From contig JAAYCT010000008.1 of the NCBI GenBank assembly GCA_012729635.1, positions 111,197-175,196 on the forward strand: 64,000 bases of DNA. Reading direction: 5' to 3'. Below, in pieces: positions 52,773-62,089 of the stretch (the stretch's first letter is position 1; each line of letters opens with the position of its first letter). The notes under the pieces were generated by a model, which was not told the DNA's origin, did no database searches, and saw only the letters and a program-made list of their open reading frames with translations. The position numbers and the translations under genes are program-made. The DNA is from Clostridiaceae bacterium. GTDB taxonomy: Bacteria; Bacillota; Clostridia; Saccharofermentanales; Saccharofermentanaceae.

Positions 52773-53981
52773 TTATTCGAAGATCCTTCGAACGCCGACA
52801 ATCCGATCCTGAAGCACCCGGTTTTCCGCAAAGGAAGTCAATCGAAGCGTCGTTTTGCTTCTGGAGACCATGATCAACATCCCGTTTTCCGTACATATCC
52901 CCATTTCGTAGGGAATGACAGAGTCTTTTTGAAGCGGATGGCGAAAAAAGACCAGGTCTCCGGGTACAATGCTGCTAATGATCAACTCTCCCGTGATTTC
53001 GTCGTAACCGAGGTCTACCTCCTGGCCCGAAAGAAACTGATCCTCCAAGACTCGCGGAAGCTGCACTCCGTTCACCGCCGCGGAAATATAAGCAAGCCCT
53101 TCGACAGAAAGACCCCGTTTCGTAATCCCGCCGGAAAGATGCGTCATGTTGACAAAGCTTAACACGGAGCTGACAAAATAGCGGACTCCGACTTTTTCGA
53201 CCGGGTCGTGAACCGATAATTCAATGACTCCGCTACTTCCGATCCATCCGTCCTTGCCGCCGGGAAGAGCGATGTGATAGACTCCGTCACGCTTCTCATC
53301 CGAATACAGGACCGTGTTCATCATGACCTCAATTTCGAGCGTTCCGTTGCTGGCATGCGACATCACGTTTTTGGAAACATCGGAGACAATCAGTTTGTAA
53401 ACATGAAGGTTCGGCTCAATCGCGTCCATTTCGTCGGACAAGTCTTTTGCGAGGACAAATCCCTCCAGTTCATCGGTCGTACGAACCAGGTAGAATCCCT
53501 CGGTCGGTGATGCCGAAAGCAATCGAACCGGCTCATTAAACAATAATTGGGTGATTCGATCACTTCGTACGTCCGGCTCCGTCATCAGGTTGGTCACATA
53601 TCGAATGACCAGACGATCCGCGGGATCGGTATAAACACGTTCCGCTTCCGGAGAAATATACATCGCAATTTCCGGAGTTTCGATCAGCTTCGGTATCAGC
53701 GTCGGCAAAATCCAGAACAGTAAGGCGACAATCACGAGAAAAATAACCGAAGGAAGGATAATCTGTGACAGACCTTTCTTCTTGCCTCCCGAGACATGGG
53801 TATCCGACTCATCCAGGGACCAGACTTCTTCCAGATTCTGAGCAGCACCAAACTTCCCGTCAAGTCTCGCAACTTTATCGGGCACATATATTTGTTCCGA
53901 TTCGTCCGTTTTCGACGGTCGGATTCCGGGGGGGTGGAATAATCGGCCGATTGACCGAAACCATTTGCGGAAACGCTTCAT
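52773..53981 (-). CDS. Membrane-anchored SH3 / NlpC-P60-like protein lacking catalytic residues
   Basis: 402 residues. Basic cytoplasmic lead, membrane segment at about 74-98, two SH3-like wall-binding modules (about 115-185 and 190-255), then an NlpC/P60 fold. In active enzymes the fold reads GxxPxGFDCSGL; here HLSGGITKRGLSVEGLAYIS (281-300) has Val293 in place of the Cys. The HVGIY histidine is replaced in YEMGICTENGM (Glu359). The GDLVFF motif (341-346) is kept. So it should bind peptidoglycan or a partner without cutting. Start overlaps acpS by four bases (ATGA). Confidence 0.75.
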   Translation of the reverse strand: MKRFRKWFRSIGRLFHPPGIRPSKTDESEQIYVPDKVARLDGKFGAAQNLEEVWSLDESDTHVSGGKKKGLSQIILPSVIFLVIVALLFWILPTLIPKLIETPEIAMYISPEAERVYTDPADRLVIRYVTNLMTEPDVRSDRITQLLFNEPVRLLSASPTEGFYLVRTTDELEGFVLAKDLSDEMDAIEPNLHVYKLIVSDVSKNVMSHASNGTLEIEVMMNTVLYSDEKRDGVYHIALPGGKDGWIGSSGVIELSVHDPVEKVGVRYFVSSVLSFVNMTHLSGGITKRGLSVEGLAYISAAVNGVQLPRVLEDQFLSGQEVDLGYDEITGELIISSIVPGDLVFFRHPLQKDSVIPYEMGICTENGMLIMVSRSKTTLRLTSFAENRVLQDRIVGVRRIFE

Positions 53982-54394
53982 TCACCATCCCCCGAATCGC
54001 TGTTTCGTACGTACTCTATCACACAAATCGCGGTCGCCAGATCTCCGTCATGAGAAATACTGACCGAAGCATCCGATCCGCCCATCCGCTCAAAGACAGC
54101 TTTCGCGCCCCCGTGAAGCTGTAAGAAAGGTTTTCCTTTCTCGTCTACGAATATCTCAATATCCGTAAAGCTCACTCCCTGACGCCAGATTCCCGTGCCG
54201 AGCGCTTTGGAAACCGCCTCCTTGGCCGCAAATCGAGCCGCCAAAGACTCCATGGATACTTCGCCCGATCGGAGGGTGCATGAGCGAATTTCAAAAGAGG
54301 TATAGATCCGATTCAAGAAGATATCGCCCTTGCGATTATAAATATCCCTGATTCTTGAAATGCGAATGATATCAATTCCGGATGAAATGGCCAT
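53978..54394 (-). CDS. acpS: Holo-[acyl-carrier-protein] synthase
   Basis: 138 residues. Transfers 4'-phosphopantetheine from CoA to apo-ACP, using Mg2+. Seen: GIDIIRISRI at the N-terminus with the metal-binding Asp, LAARFAAKEAVSKALGTGI with the second metal ligand Glu, and the C-terminal VSISHDGDLATAICV. Standard family length is 115-130, so it is slightly long at the end. In an operon with the DnaC-like gene upstream (20 bases) and the NlpC/P60-like gene downstream (4-base overlap). Confidence 0.93.
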   Translation of the reverse strand: MAISSGIDIIRISRIRDIYNRKGDIFLNRIYTSFEIRSCTLRSGEVSMESLAARFAAKEAVSKALGTGIWRQGVSFTDIEIFVDEKGKPFLQLHGGAKAVFERMGGSDASVSISHDGDLATAICVIEYVRNSDSGDGE

Positions 54395-54414
54395 GATGCT
54401 TCCATCCCGTATGG

Positions 54415-55398
54415 CTACGAGATTCTTCCTCCTCTGTCGCTTTTTCGGTATATGTCCTTTGTTCGGATATCCTCGCCCTCGAAATGAAAAATCGTAAAAT
54501 CTCCGATCATTCTCGAATGAAGCCTCTGATCATAATGCTTGCCGAGCTCCGCGAGCGATAAATTGGTGGTGATGATTGTTGCTTTTCCCTTCTGATGTCT
54601 CTCTCCGAGTATGAAGAGAAGATCCGCCGCATTATACGGCCCTTTGGCCTCAACCCCCAATTCGTCGATGACCAAAAGGTCCGTTTCCAGGATTTTTTCG
54701 CGTTTTGCTCCGACTTCACTCTCCCGAATCGGATCCGGATTAAAAGATCGCTTCAGCGTTCTTGATTCGTCCATGGTTTCGATCAATTCGGAGGAGCGGA
54801 TCACCAAGACCGGCTCCGCCCTCATAAGAATCGCGCGTGCGATACTTATGGCCATAAAGGTTTTTCCGGTTCCCGGATTTCCCCAGAACAACAGGTTCGG
54901 CCTCTTATTCCGATCCATATCGACATAAACGTCGCTGAATTGGCGTATGGGCCGGATCTTATCGGGATCCGAGTAAAAGTCTTCCGAGAAATCCGAAAAG
55001 GAAACGCCGGGATGTCGGGATATCCCGGAATCATCGAAATAAACGGGCAACAGAAGCTCGCGAAGACAAGCGCACTCTTTACCGTCGACAAACCCCTCAT
55101 CCGAGCACGAGGGACAAAAAGGGATCACCTGATCATAATTCTCCGGGATTTTGTTCAATGAAAGAAAGGCGGATTTCTTTTTTTTCAAATCCTCGATATG
55201 ACGAATCGCTTCGTTCTCGTCGCGGTTTTCAAGAACGAAAAGCATACGCTCCGCAGTAAAATACCGAAGCTGATCGTCAGTCTCCTTGAGTTCCGGATAT
55301 TGCTCGTATGTTTTTGCAACACGCCGGGACCGGAGCACCTCACTTTGGGTTCGACGATCGGAAAGTGTGTTCATTACCTCAGCCGGAACGGCCCCCAT
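54415..55398 (-). CDS. DnaC/DnaI-type helicase loader ATPase
   Basis: 327 residues. Loads the replicative helicase DnaB/DnaC-type ring onto DNA. N-terminal helical region with zinc motif CPSCSDEGFVDGKECAC, as in DnaI, then an AAA+ domain: Walker A GNPGTGKTFMA, Walker B DLLVIDELGVEAKG, sensor ATIITTNLSLAEL, arginine finger region YDQRLHSRMIGDFTIFHFEG. GGAGA precedes ATG 55398. Eight bases after the DnaD-like gene, the usual pairing in Bacillota. Confidence 0.9.
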   Translation of the reverse strand: MGAVPAEVMNTLSDRRTQSEVLRSRRVAKTYEQYPELKETDDQLRYFTAERMLFVLENRDENEAIRHIEDLKKKKSAFLSLNKIPENYDQVIPFCPSCSDEGFVDGKECACLRELLLPVYFDDSGISRHPGVSFSDFSEDFYSDPDKIRPIRQFSDVYVDMDRNKRPNLLFWGNPGTGKTFMAISIARAILMRAEPVLVIRSSELIETMDESRTLKRSFNPDPIRESEVGAKREKILETDLLVIDELGVEAKGPYNAADLLFILGERHQKGKATIITTNLSLAELGKHYDQRLHSRMIGDFTIFHFEGEDIRTKDIYRKSDRGGRIS

Positions 55399-55406
55399 AT
55401 CATCTC

Positions 55407-56453
55407 CTATCTCGGTATATCCCCGGTTGTTTCGGGGGAATAACGCCGTAATATCTCCTCCGGGTCATCCTCAAAAGACTTCAGCTGTTCATCGGTATAG
55501 GTCACTCCGGAGAAATTTTGCCCGGAAGAATTCGTCCCGATATTGCCCTTGGCCGCCTTTTCATTTTGGTAACGGGCGGAATTCAGCTTCGCTTGCTCTT
55601 CCTCGAACGCCTTCGCCTCCGGAAGAGTTTTAATTCCCACCGCCAGCCATGTCGAAAGGTGTTCATTGGCTCTTTTCATGGACGGAACGGTACTGTACTC
55701 GCAAACCTTCTGTATAGCAAATTCGATCATCTCGTAAGGAAAGGACATCTTTTCGACCCAAATGCGAACATAATCCTCGTCAAATCCGGTCATTTTCTTG
55801 CGAAGCCTTTTCCCGAGCTTTCGAAGCGTGACGGCAACCCGCTCCTCCGAAGCCAGATACGCGTCGAGATCCCGAACATTGCGAATTCCCTTTCCTTGCC
55901 ATTCCACGGCTTTCTCCTTGACGCGGGATACACCCGCCAGCCGGTTGTTCTCATAAAGAGATTGGAACAGTGAATATATCACATCGGGATCGAAACCGAA
56001 TTCGAAAAGCATCGTATCGATTTCACGGTACCATTTATACGCCATGGATCCGTGAAAAAAGGTCCTTTCGATGGAGCGGGCCAATTCTTCTCTCGCTTCA
56101 TCCGGCGGAGAAATCGGTTCGTTTTCCGATATCCCGTCCCGGTTGTTCCGAAGGATATAGCGATCCACCTCGGAAGCCTTGATATCCGAGATCACGATCT
56201 GTCCTCTCTCGTTTCGATCAATCAATCCGGAAAGGGTCAGCTCCGCAATCGCTCCCTTGGCTTCCTCCGGAGAAAGAGAGAGCCGAGAGGCAATTTCTTT
56301 CTCTCCGACGCCGTAGCCATTCCCTTGCACCATAAGCAGGTACAGATATGCCTGTACGGCCGATCCGGTCAATGAAGACATATAATCGGAAATGAAAAGA
56401 TCCGGCACCGCCGTATCCGAAAGAAGCAGTTTTTTCCGGTCCTCGGGTTTCAC
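55407..56453 (-). CDS. DnaD-domain replication initiation protein
   Basis: 348 residues from a GTG at 56453 (GGAGG eight bases upstream). N-terminal winged helix (LTGSAVQAYLYLLMVQGNGYGVGEKEIASRLSLSPEEAKGAI), then two DnaD-like helical modules, the first with the YNRLAGVSRVKEKAVEWQGKGI-type patch. Primosome component that remodels DNA at oriC or forks before helicase loading. Clostridia often carry a merged DnaB/DnaD protein like this one. It heads the dnaD-dnaC-acpS-NlpC-like operon. Confidence 0.87.
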   Translation of the reverse strand: MKPEDRKKLLLSDTAVPDLFISDYMSSLTGSAVQAYLYLLMVQGNGYGVGEKEIASRLSLSPEEAKGAIAELTLSGLIDRNERGQIVISDIKASEVDRYILRNNRDGISENEPISPPDEAREELARSIERTFFHGSMAYKWYREIDTMLFEFGFDPDVIYSLFQSLYENNRLAGVSRVKEKAVEWQGKGIRNVRDLDAYLASEERVAVTLRKLGKRLRKKMTGFDEDYVRIWVEKMSFPYEMIEFAIQKVCEYSTVPSMKRANEHLSTWLAVGIKTLPEAKAFEEEQAKLNSARYQNEKAAKGNIGTNSSGQNFSGVTYTDEQLKSFEDDPEEILRRYSPETTGDIPR

Positions 56454-56537
56454 AAAACCATCCTCCGTTTTCGTGAATCATTCCTAATTATAGCATCACC
56501 GACGCGCCTTTTCCAACGAAGCCGGTCCGAAAAAGAT

Positions 56538-56565
56538 ACGGACCCGAGCGACCGCCCGGGTCCGT
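56538..56565 (-). terminator. Terminator of the PFOR gene
   Basis: Minus strand: arms ACGGACCCG / CGGGTCCGT with an inner GCG / CGC pairing, then ATCTTTTT, 28 bases after the PFOR stop. Confidence 0.85.
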
Positions 56566-56592
56566 TATCGATTCATGTCAAAAGAGCCTGCA

Positions 56593-59500
56593 TCAGCTCT
56601 GTTCGGCCTTCTTTCGGTACGACTCATAGCGCTCAACAGCATCCTGATGCGTCTTTTTGAAGATCTCCTCGACCTTCTCGGCAGGATACTTCTTATAAAG
56701 CGAGTTGTATCGCACCTCGGTTTTCAGGAATTCGACAAAGTCTCCCGACGGCTCCTTGGAATCCAGAACGAACGGGTTTTTGCCCTCCGCCTTGAGCAAC
56801 GGATTGTACCGATAAAGGTGCCAGTATCCGCATTCGACCGCTTCCTTTTCGTGCTTCTGGGTGGAACCCATGCCTGTCTTGATTCCATGGTTGATGCATG
56901 TGCAGTAGCAGATGATCAGCGAAGGTCCCTGATAGGCTTCCGCTTCGGTCATCGCCTTGATGAGTTGATTCTGATTGGCACCCATTGCGACCTGCGCAAC
57001 GTATACGTAACCGTAACTCATCGCCATCATCCCCAAATCCTTTTTCTTGATTGCTTTCCCGCCCGCGGCAAACTGTGCGATCGCTCCGGTCGGTGTTGAT
57101 TTTGATGCCTGACCACCCGTGTTCGAGTATACTTCGGTATCCAAAACCAGAATGTTCACATCCTCACCGGTTGCCAGTACATGATCCAGTCCGCCGTACC
57201 CGATGTCGTATGCCCATCCGTCTCCGCCGATGATCCACGTCGAACGCTTCATGAAATAATCCTCGTATTCGAGAATTTGAGCAATCGCTTCCTTCACAGC
57301 GGCGTTATCGCCCCGATAGGATTTCAGTGCTTTCGCAAGAGACTCTGAGAGCCCACGGGCATTATCATTGTCTTCCTTACCCGCAATCCATGCGCTCCCG
57401 GCTTCCTTGACCGCATCGTCATCGACATCCGAAATTAAAGTCTCGAGACGATCCGCCACCCGGTTCCGAATTTGCTTGGCGCCCAAGTGCATTCCCAAGC
57501 CGTGCTCGGCGTTATCCTCAAAAAGCGAGTTTGCCCATGCCGGCCCGCATCCCTGCGCATTCAAGGTATATGGCATCGAAGGAGCCGATCCTCCCCAAAT
57601 CGAAGAGCACCCCGTCGCGTTGGAAATCTGCATCCGGTCTCCGAAAAGCTGCGTCAGAAGCTTGGCATATGCCGTCTCTCCGCAACCCGCGCATGCGCCC
57701 GAGAACTCCAAAAGCGGAGTTTGGAACTGACTTCCCTTGATTGTTTTTTTGTTCGCGGGATTTTCCTTAACGGTAAGCGTCATCGCATAATCCCAGTGAT
57801 CCGACTCATCCATATGATCCTTCAAAGGTTGCATGGTCAAGGCTTTTTCCTTCGCCGGGCAGGTTGCCACACAGGTGCCGCAACCGGTGCAGTCCAAAGC
57901 AGAGACCTGCATACGATACTTAAAATTCTCATAACCCTTCATTCCGTCGATGGTGGTGAAGGGAGCTTTTCCGGCTTCCTCCTCCGTCAGCAGGAACGGT
58001 CGGATTGCAGCATGCGGGCATACCAGTGAGCACTGATTGCACTGGATGCAATTCGCCGGTGTCCAAATCGGAATATCGACGGCAATCCCGCGCTTCTCAT
58101 ATTTTGACGTCCCCTGCGGGAACGACCCGTCCTCGCGTCCGGAGAATGCGGATACCGGCAATTTATCGCCTTCCTGCGCATTCATCACTTCGACGACATC
58201 GCGAATAAAAGCGGGCACCTTTTTGGGGGTTATTTCTTTGTCCTTTGCGTCGGCCCAAGCATCGGGAATCGGAATCTCGACGACTGCGTCAATACCGGCG
58301 TCGATTGCGGCATAATTCATCTTGACGATATCGTCTCCCTTGGCTCCGTAGGACTTCAGGGCCGCTTTCTTCATCAATTCGACCGCCTTATCGACGGGAA
58401 TAATGTTCGCGAGTTTGAAGAACGCCGCCTGGCAAATCGTGTTAATTCTTCCGCCCAAACCGATTTCTCTGGCTTTCTCGACCGCGTCGATCGCAAAAAA
58501 GCGGATGTTGTTTTTTGCAAGGAAGCGCTTCATGGCAGCCGGCAGAAACTCTTCGAGCTCCTCGGACGTCCACTGCGTGTTTAAAAGGAAAGTTCCGCCC
58601 GGTTTCAGCGGTGTGAGCATATCGTATTTATCGACGTAAGACTGGTTGTGGCAGGCGATGAAGTCGGCCTTGTTGACCAGATAAGTCGAACGGATCGGAG
58701 TTTTTCCGAAGCGAAGGTCGGAGATCGTAACACCGCCGGACTTTTTGGAGTCATAGGAAAAATACGCCTGAACATACATATCCGTGTTATCGCCGATAAT
58801 CTTGATTGAGTTCTTATTCGCGCCGACGGTACCGTCCGCGCCCAGACCCCAGAAACGTGCCGCGAAGGTACCTTGACCGGCCACATCGATCGACTCTTCG
58901 ATCGGAAGCGACAGATTCGTAACGTCGTCGACGATTCCGATCGTAAACTGACGCTTCGGATTGTCCTTTGAAAGCTCCTTGAAAACGGAAAGAATCTGAT
59001 CCGGAGTAGTATCCTTCGACCCGAGCCCGTAGCGCCCGCCGATAATTCTGGGTGCGTCACAGTTTCCGGCATACGCCGCGCATACGTCGAGGAACAGGGG
59101 TTCACCGTGCGCGCCGGGCTCCTTGGTGCGATCCAGAACCGCAACGGATTTCACCGTGGCCGGAAGCGCCGCCAGGAAGTGCTCAACGGAGAACGGTCGG
59201 TAGAGGCGCACCTTCAGCAGGCCCACCTTCTCTCCCTTCTTGTTGAGGTAATCGACGGTCTCTTCGGTCGTCTCGACGGCGGAGCCCATTGCGATGATGA
59301 CGCGATCGGCATCCGGAGCCCCGTAATAATTAAACAGCTTATAGTTCGTTTTGCGGATTGCGTTGATTTTATTCATGTAATCCTCAACGATTGCGGGCAG
59401 TGCCAGGTAGAAGGGATTCGCCGCTTCACGGGCCTGGAAATAAATATCGGGATTCTGCGCCGTTCCGCGGAGAACCGGGCTGTTCGGAGAAAGCGCGCGC

Positions 59501-60120
59501 TTTCTGAATTCCTTGATTGCGTCATAGTCGACAAGTTCTGCAAAATCATCGTAATCGATAACATCGATTTTCTGAATTTCGGATGAAGTCCGGAAACCGT
59601 CGAAGAAATGAAGAAACGGAACTCGGCCCTTGATTGCGGAAAGATGCGCAACCGCCGCCAAATCGGCGACTTCCTGAACGCCGTTGGCGCAAAGGAGAGC
59701 AAATCCGGTCTGACGACACGCCATAACATCCGCATGATCGCCAAAAATGCTGAGCGCGTGTGCGGCCAGCGAGCGGGCCGATACATGAAAAACCGCGGGC
59801 AACAGCTCGCCCGACATCTTGTACATATTCGGGATCATCAGAAGAAGTCCCTGCGAGGCGGTGTACGTTGTAGTCAACGCACCGGTTGCCAACGATCCGT
59901 GAACCGTTCCGGAAGCGCCGCCTTCGGATTGCATTTCCACGACATTGACCGTCTGACCGAAAATATTCTTTCTGCCCTGCTGGGCCCATTGATCGGTGTA
60001 GTCCGCCATCGGGGATGACGGCGTGATCGGGAAGATGCCCGCCACCTCGGTAAACGCATACGAAGAGTATGCGGCGGCGGTATTCCCGTCCAGAGTCATT
60101 TTTTTCGTTTCTTTTGCCAT
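56593..60120 (-). CDS. nifJ: Pyruvate:ferredoxin oxidoreductase
   Basis: 1175 residues from ATG 60120 (AAGGAG upstream), the single-chain form of the enzyme. Oxidises pyruvate to acetyl-CoA and CO2 and reduces ferredoxin. Domains in order: core (FPITPSSPMADYTDQW), gamma domain (DLRFGKTPIRSTYLV), [4Fe-4S] pair CIQCNQCSLVCPHAAIRP and CTGCGTCVATCPAK at about 690-760, a proximal cluster site GACAGCGETAYAK and the thiamine diphosphate site GGDGWAYDIGYGG ... SNTGGQASKSTPTG. It ends in the usual long tail. Supplies Rnf with ferredoxin and Pta-AckA with acetyl-CoA. Single gene with promoter at 60199-60207. Confidence 0.97.
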   Translation of the reverse strand: MAKETKKMTLDGNTAAAYSSYAFTEVAGIFPITPSSPMADYTDQWAQQGRKNIFGQTVNVVEMQSEGGASGTVHGSLATGALTTTYTASQGLLLMIPNMYKMSGELLPAVFHVSARSLAAHALSIFGDHADVMACRQTGFALLCANGVQEVADLAAVAHLSAIKGRVPFLHFFDGFRTSSEIQKIDVIDYDDFAELVDYDAIKEFRKRALSPNSPVLRGTAQNPDIYFQAREAANPFYLALPAIVEDYMNKINAIRKTNYKLFNYYGAPDADRVIIAMGSAVETTEETVDYLNKKGEKVGLLKVRLYRPFSVEHFLAALPATVKSVAVLDRTKEPGAHGEPLFLDVCAAYAGNCDAPRIIGGRYGLGSKDTTPDQILSVFKELSKDNPKRQFTIGIVDDVTNLSLPIEESIDVAGQGTFAARFWGLGADGTVGANKNSIKIIGDNTDMYVQAYFSYDSKKSGGVTISDLRFGKTPIRSTYLVNKADFIACHNQSYVDKYDMLTPLKPGGTFLLNTQWTSEELEEFLPAAMKRFLAKNNIRFFAIDAVEKAREIGLGGRINTICQAAFFKLANIIPVDKAVELMKKAALKSYGAKGDDIVKMNYAAIDAGIDAVVEIPIPDAWADAKDKEITPKKVPAFIRDVVEVMNAQEGDKLPVSAFSGREDGSFPQGTSKYEKRGIAVDIPIWTPANCIQCNQCSLVCPHAAIRPFLLTEEEAGKAPFTTIDGMKGYENFKYRMQVSALDCTGCGTCVATCPAKEKALTMQPLKDHMDESDHWDYAMTLTVKENPANKKTIKGSQFQTPLLEFSGACAGCGETAYAKLLTQLFGDRMQISNATGCSSIWGGSAPSMPYTLNAQGCGPAWANSLFEDNAEHGLGMHLGAKQIRNRVADRLETLISDVDDDAVKEAGSAWIAGKEDNDNARGLSESLAKALKSYRGDNAAVKEAIAQILEYEDYFMKRSTWIIGGDGWAYDIGYGGLDHVLATGEDVNILVLDTEVYSNTGGQASKSTPTGAIAQFAAGGKAIKKKDLGMMAMSYGYVYVAQVAMGANQNQLIKAMTEAEAYQGPSLIICYCTCINHGIKTGMGSTQKHEKEAVECGYWHLYRYNPLLKAEGKNPFVLDSKEPSGDFVEFLKTEVRYNSLYKKYPAEKVEEIFKKTHQDAVERYESYRKKAEQS

Positions 60121-60198
60121 GACTGTGATCTCCTTTATATGAAAAATGGTTTGAATAATTCGGAAGTTCACCGACACTCCGGTCGGAGAACCGCATAT

Positions 60199-60207
60199 AT
60201 TATAGCA
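60199..60207 (-). promoter_or_regulatory. Extended -10 promoter of the PFOR gene
   Basis: Minus strand TGC-TATAAT (-10 core 60204-60199), about 79 bases before the start codon. The same TGCTATAAT word stands before both short pilins. No clear -35. Confidence 0.55.
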
Positions 60208-60346
60208 CAGTGGTTATCGATTCGTCCGACCTTTTCGACATGCCACAGAAGAAATTTCGGGCAATTCCATATATAATTTTACGAATGTTTACAGCCAATC
60301 TGTGTTATGATGTTTTTCGCATAGAAAAGCCCGAAGGAGAACGAGT

Positions 60347-61975
60347 ATGAGCATTTCTTACCAAGGACCCGTAGTATTGATTATCATGGACGGAATCGGC
60401 TTGAGCGAAACGGAAGTCGGCAACGCTTTTCGTCTGGCCAACAAGCCGACCATCGACCGAATTTTCGATAAATATCCGTTGCTTCGGCTCAAAGCGCACG
60501 GCACGGCGGTCGGACTTCCTTCCGATGCGGATATGGGCAATTCCGAAGTCGGTCACAATGCGATCGGAGCCGGACAGGTATACAGCCAAGGGGCAAAACT
60601 CGTTACCGAATCCCTCGCTTCCAAAGCGATGTTTGAAAGCGAGGTCTGGAAGGATTTGGTCGACGGGGCGCGTAACGGCGGGACCATGCATTTTATCGGA
60701 CTACTGTCGGACGGAAATGTCCATTCACATATCGACCATCTCCTTTTGATGTTGGAACAAGCGAAAAAAGAGGGGGTTCGTAAGGCCCGGATCCATCCGC
60801 TGCTCGACGGCAGGGATGTCGGAGAAACCAGTGCTCTTCTGTACGTAGATCAACTTGAAAAGAAACTTTCCGAGCTGAACGACTCGATCACCGATTTTTG
60901 TATCGCTTCCGGCGGCGGAAGAATGAAGGTCACAATGGACCGATATTTTGCCAACTGGTCCATGGTCGAATTGGGCTGGAAAACGCACGTGCTCGGTCAA
61001 GGCCGCCTTTTTCCCGGCGCGACCGAAGCGATCGAAACCTACCGGGAGGAAATTCCGGGCGTCATTGATCAGGACCTGCCCGCCTTTGTAATCGGCCGGG
61101 ACGGAAAGCCGGTCGGTACCATCGAGGACGGCGACAGCGTTATCCTTTTCAATTTCCGCGGAGACAGGGCTCAGGAATTGACCGTCGCCTTTGAGTCGGA
61201 CGATTCCTTCGATGCTTTCGATCGCGTCCGCGTTCCGAACGTTCGGTATGCCGGTATGCTCGAGTACGACGGCGACCTTCATATCCCGAAGAAATTCCTC
61301 GTTTCTCCGCCTTTGATTCGCAATACGCTCGGTGAACTTCTGGCCGATAAGGGAATCGGCCAGCTGGCCATTTCCGAGACACAAAAATTCGGTCATGTCA
61401 CCTATTTTTTCAACGGTAACCGCTCGTCCAAATTCAGCGACGAGAACGAGGAGTATATCGAAATTCTTTCCGACATCGTCCCTTTCGAAGAGCGCCCGTG
61501 GATGAAATCCGCGGAGATTACCGATGTTTTGGTCCAAAAAATTTTTGAGAACCGGTACCCCTTTATTCGGGTCAATTTCCCGAACGGCGATATGGTCGGC
61601 CATACCGGAATCATGGAATCAACGATCATCGGTGTCGAATCCGTCGATATCGCACTGAAGCGCATCCTTCCCGCAATCGACCGGGTCGGAGGTATGGCGA
61701 TCATCACGGCGGACCACGGAAACGCAGAGGAAATGTTCGAGCTTTCCAAGGACGGACAAATCAAGACCGACAAGACCGGGCGAATCAAAGCAAAAACCAG
61801 CCACAGCTTAAACCCCGTCCCGTGTGTTTTCTATGATAATACAAAAAACAAATCCCTTTACGAGGTTCGTGAAGAAGAGGGATTCGGTCTTTCCAATATT
61901 GCCGCCACCCTGTCGACGCTTCTGGGCGTCGAACCGCTCGAATGTTGGAACGAGTCGATGATCCGGAAATTGTAA
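60347..61975 (+). CDS. gpmI: 2,3-bisphosphoglycerate-independent phosphoglycerate mutase
   Basis: 542 residues, about 30 longer than the common form. Alkaline phosphatase-fold Mn2+ enzyme of lower glycolysis, interconverting 3- and 2-phosphoglycerate. Seen: LIIMDGIGLSE (Asp15 metal ligand), ADMGNSEVGHNAIGAG (Ser66 phosphate carrier), HIDHLLLMLEQ, HPLLDGRDVGETSAL, the substrate-facing FPNGDMVGHTG and the final TADHGNAEEMF. GAAGGAG lies seven bases before ATG 60347. Divergent from PFOR, with the terminator at 62032-62059 downstream. Confidence 0.96.
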   Translation: MSISYQGPVVLIIMDGIGLSETEVGNAFRLANKPTIDRIFDKYPLLRLKAHGTAVGLPSDADMGNSEVGHNAIGAGQVYSQGAKLVTESLASKAMFESEVWKDLVDGARNGGTMHFIGLLSDGNVHSHIDHLLLMLEQAKKEGVRKARIHPLLDGRDVGETSALLYVDQLEKKLSELNDSITDFCIASGGGRMKVTMDRYFANWSMVELGWKTHVLGQGRLFPGATEAIETYREEIPGVIDQDLPAFVIGRDGKPVGTIEDGDSVILFNFRGDRAQELTVAFESDDSFDAFDRVRVPNVRYAGMLEYDGDLHIPKKFLVSPPLIRNTLGELLADKGIGQLAISETQKFGHVTYFFNGNRSSKFSDENEEYIEILSDIVPFEERPWMKSAEITDVLVQKIFENRYPFIRVNFPNGDMVGHTGIMESTIIGVESVDIALKRILPAIDRVGGMAIITADHGNAEEMFELSKDGQIKTDKTGRIKAKTSHSLNPVPCVFYDNTKNKSLYEVREEEGFGLSNIAATLSTLLGVEPLECWNESMIRKL

Positions 61976-62031
61976 TTCGGTCATCCTCCTGAACCAACCC
62001 ATATGATTTGCACCGATCCGGAACAACACAA

Positions 62032-62059
62032 AGCCCCCGACAAAGCGTCGGGGGCTTTT
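62032..62059. terminator. Terminator between gpmI and the VanW gene
   Basis: Ten-base arms AGCCCCCGAC / GTCGGGGGCT (62032-62041, 62047-62056) with loop AAAGC, then TTTT. Reads well in both directions and lies between converging genes. Confidence 0.9.
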
Positions 62060-62089
62060 CATATAGATATTATCGTTTTCGGATAATGA

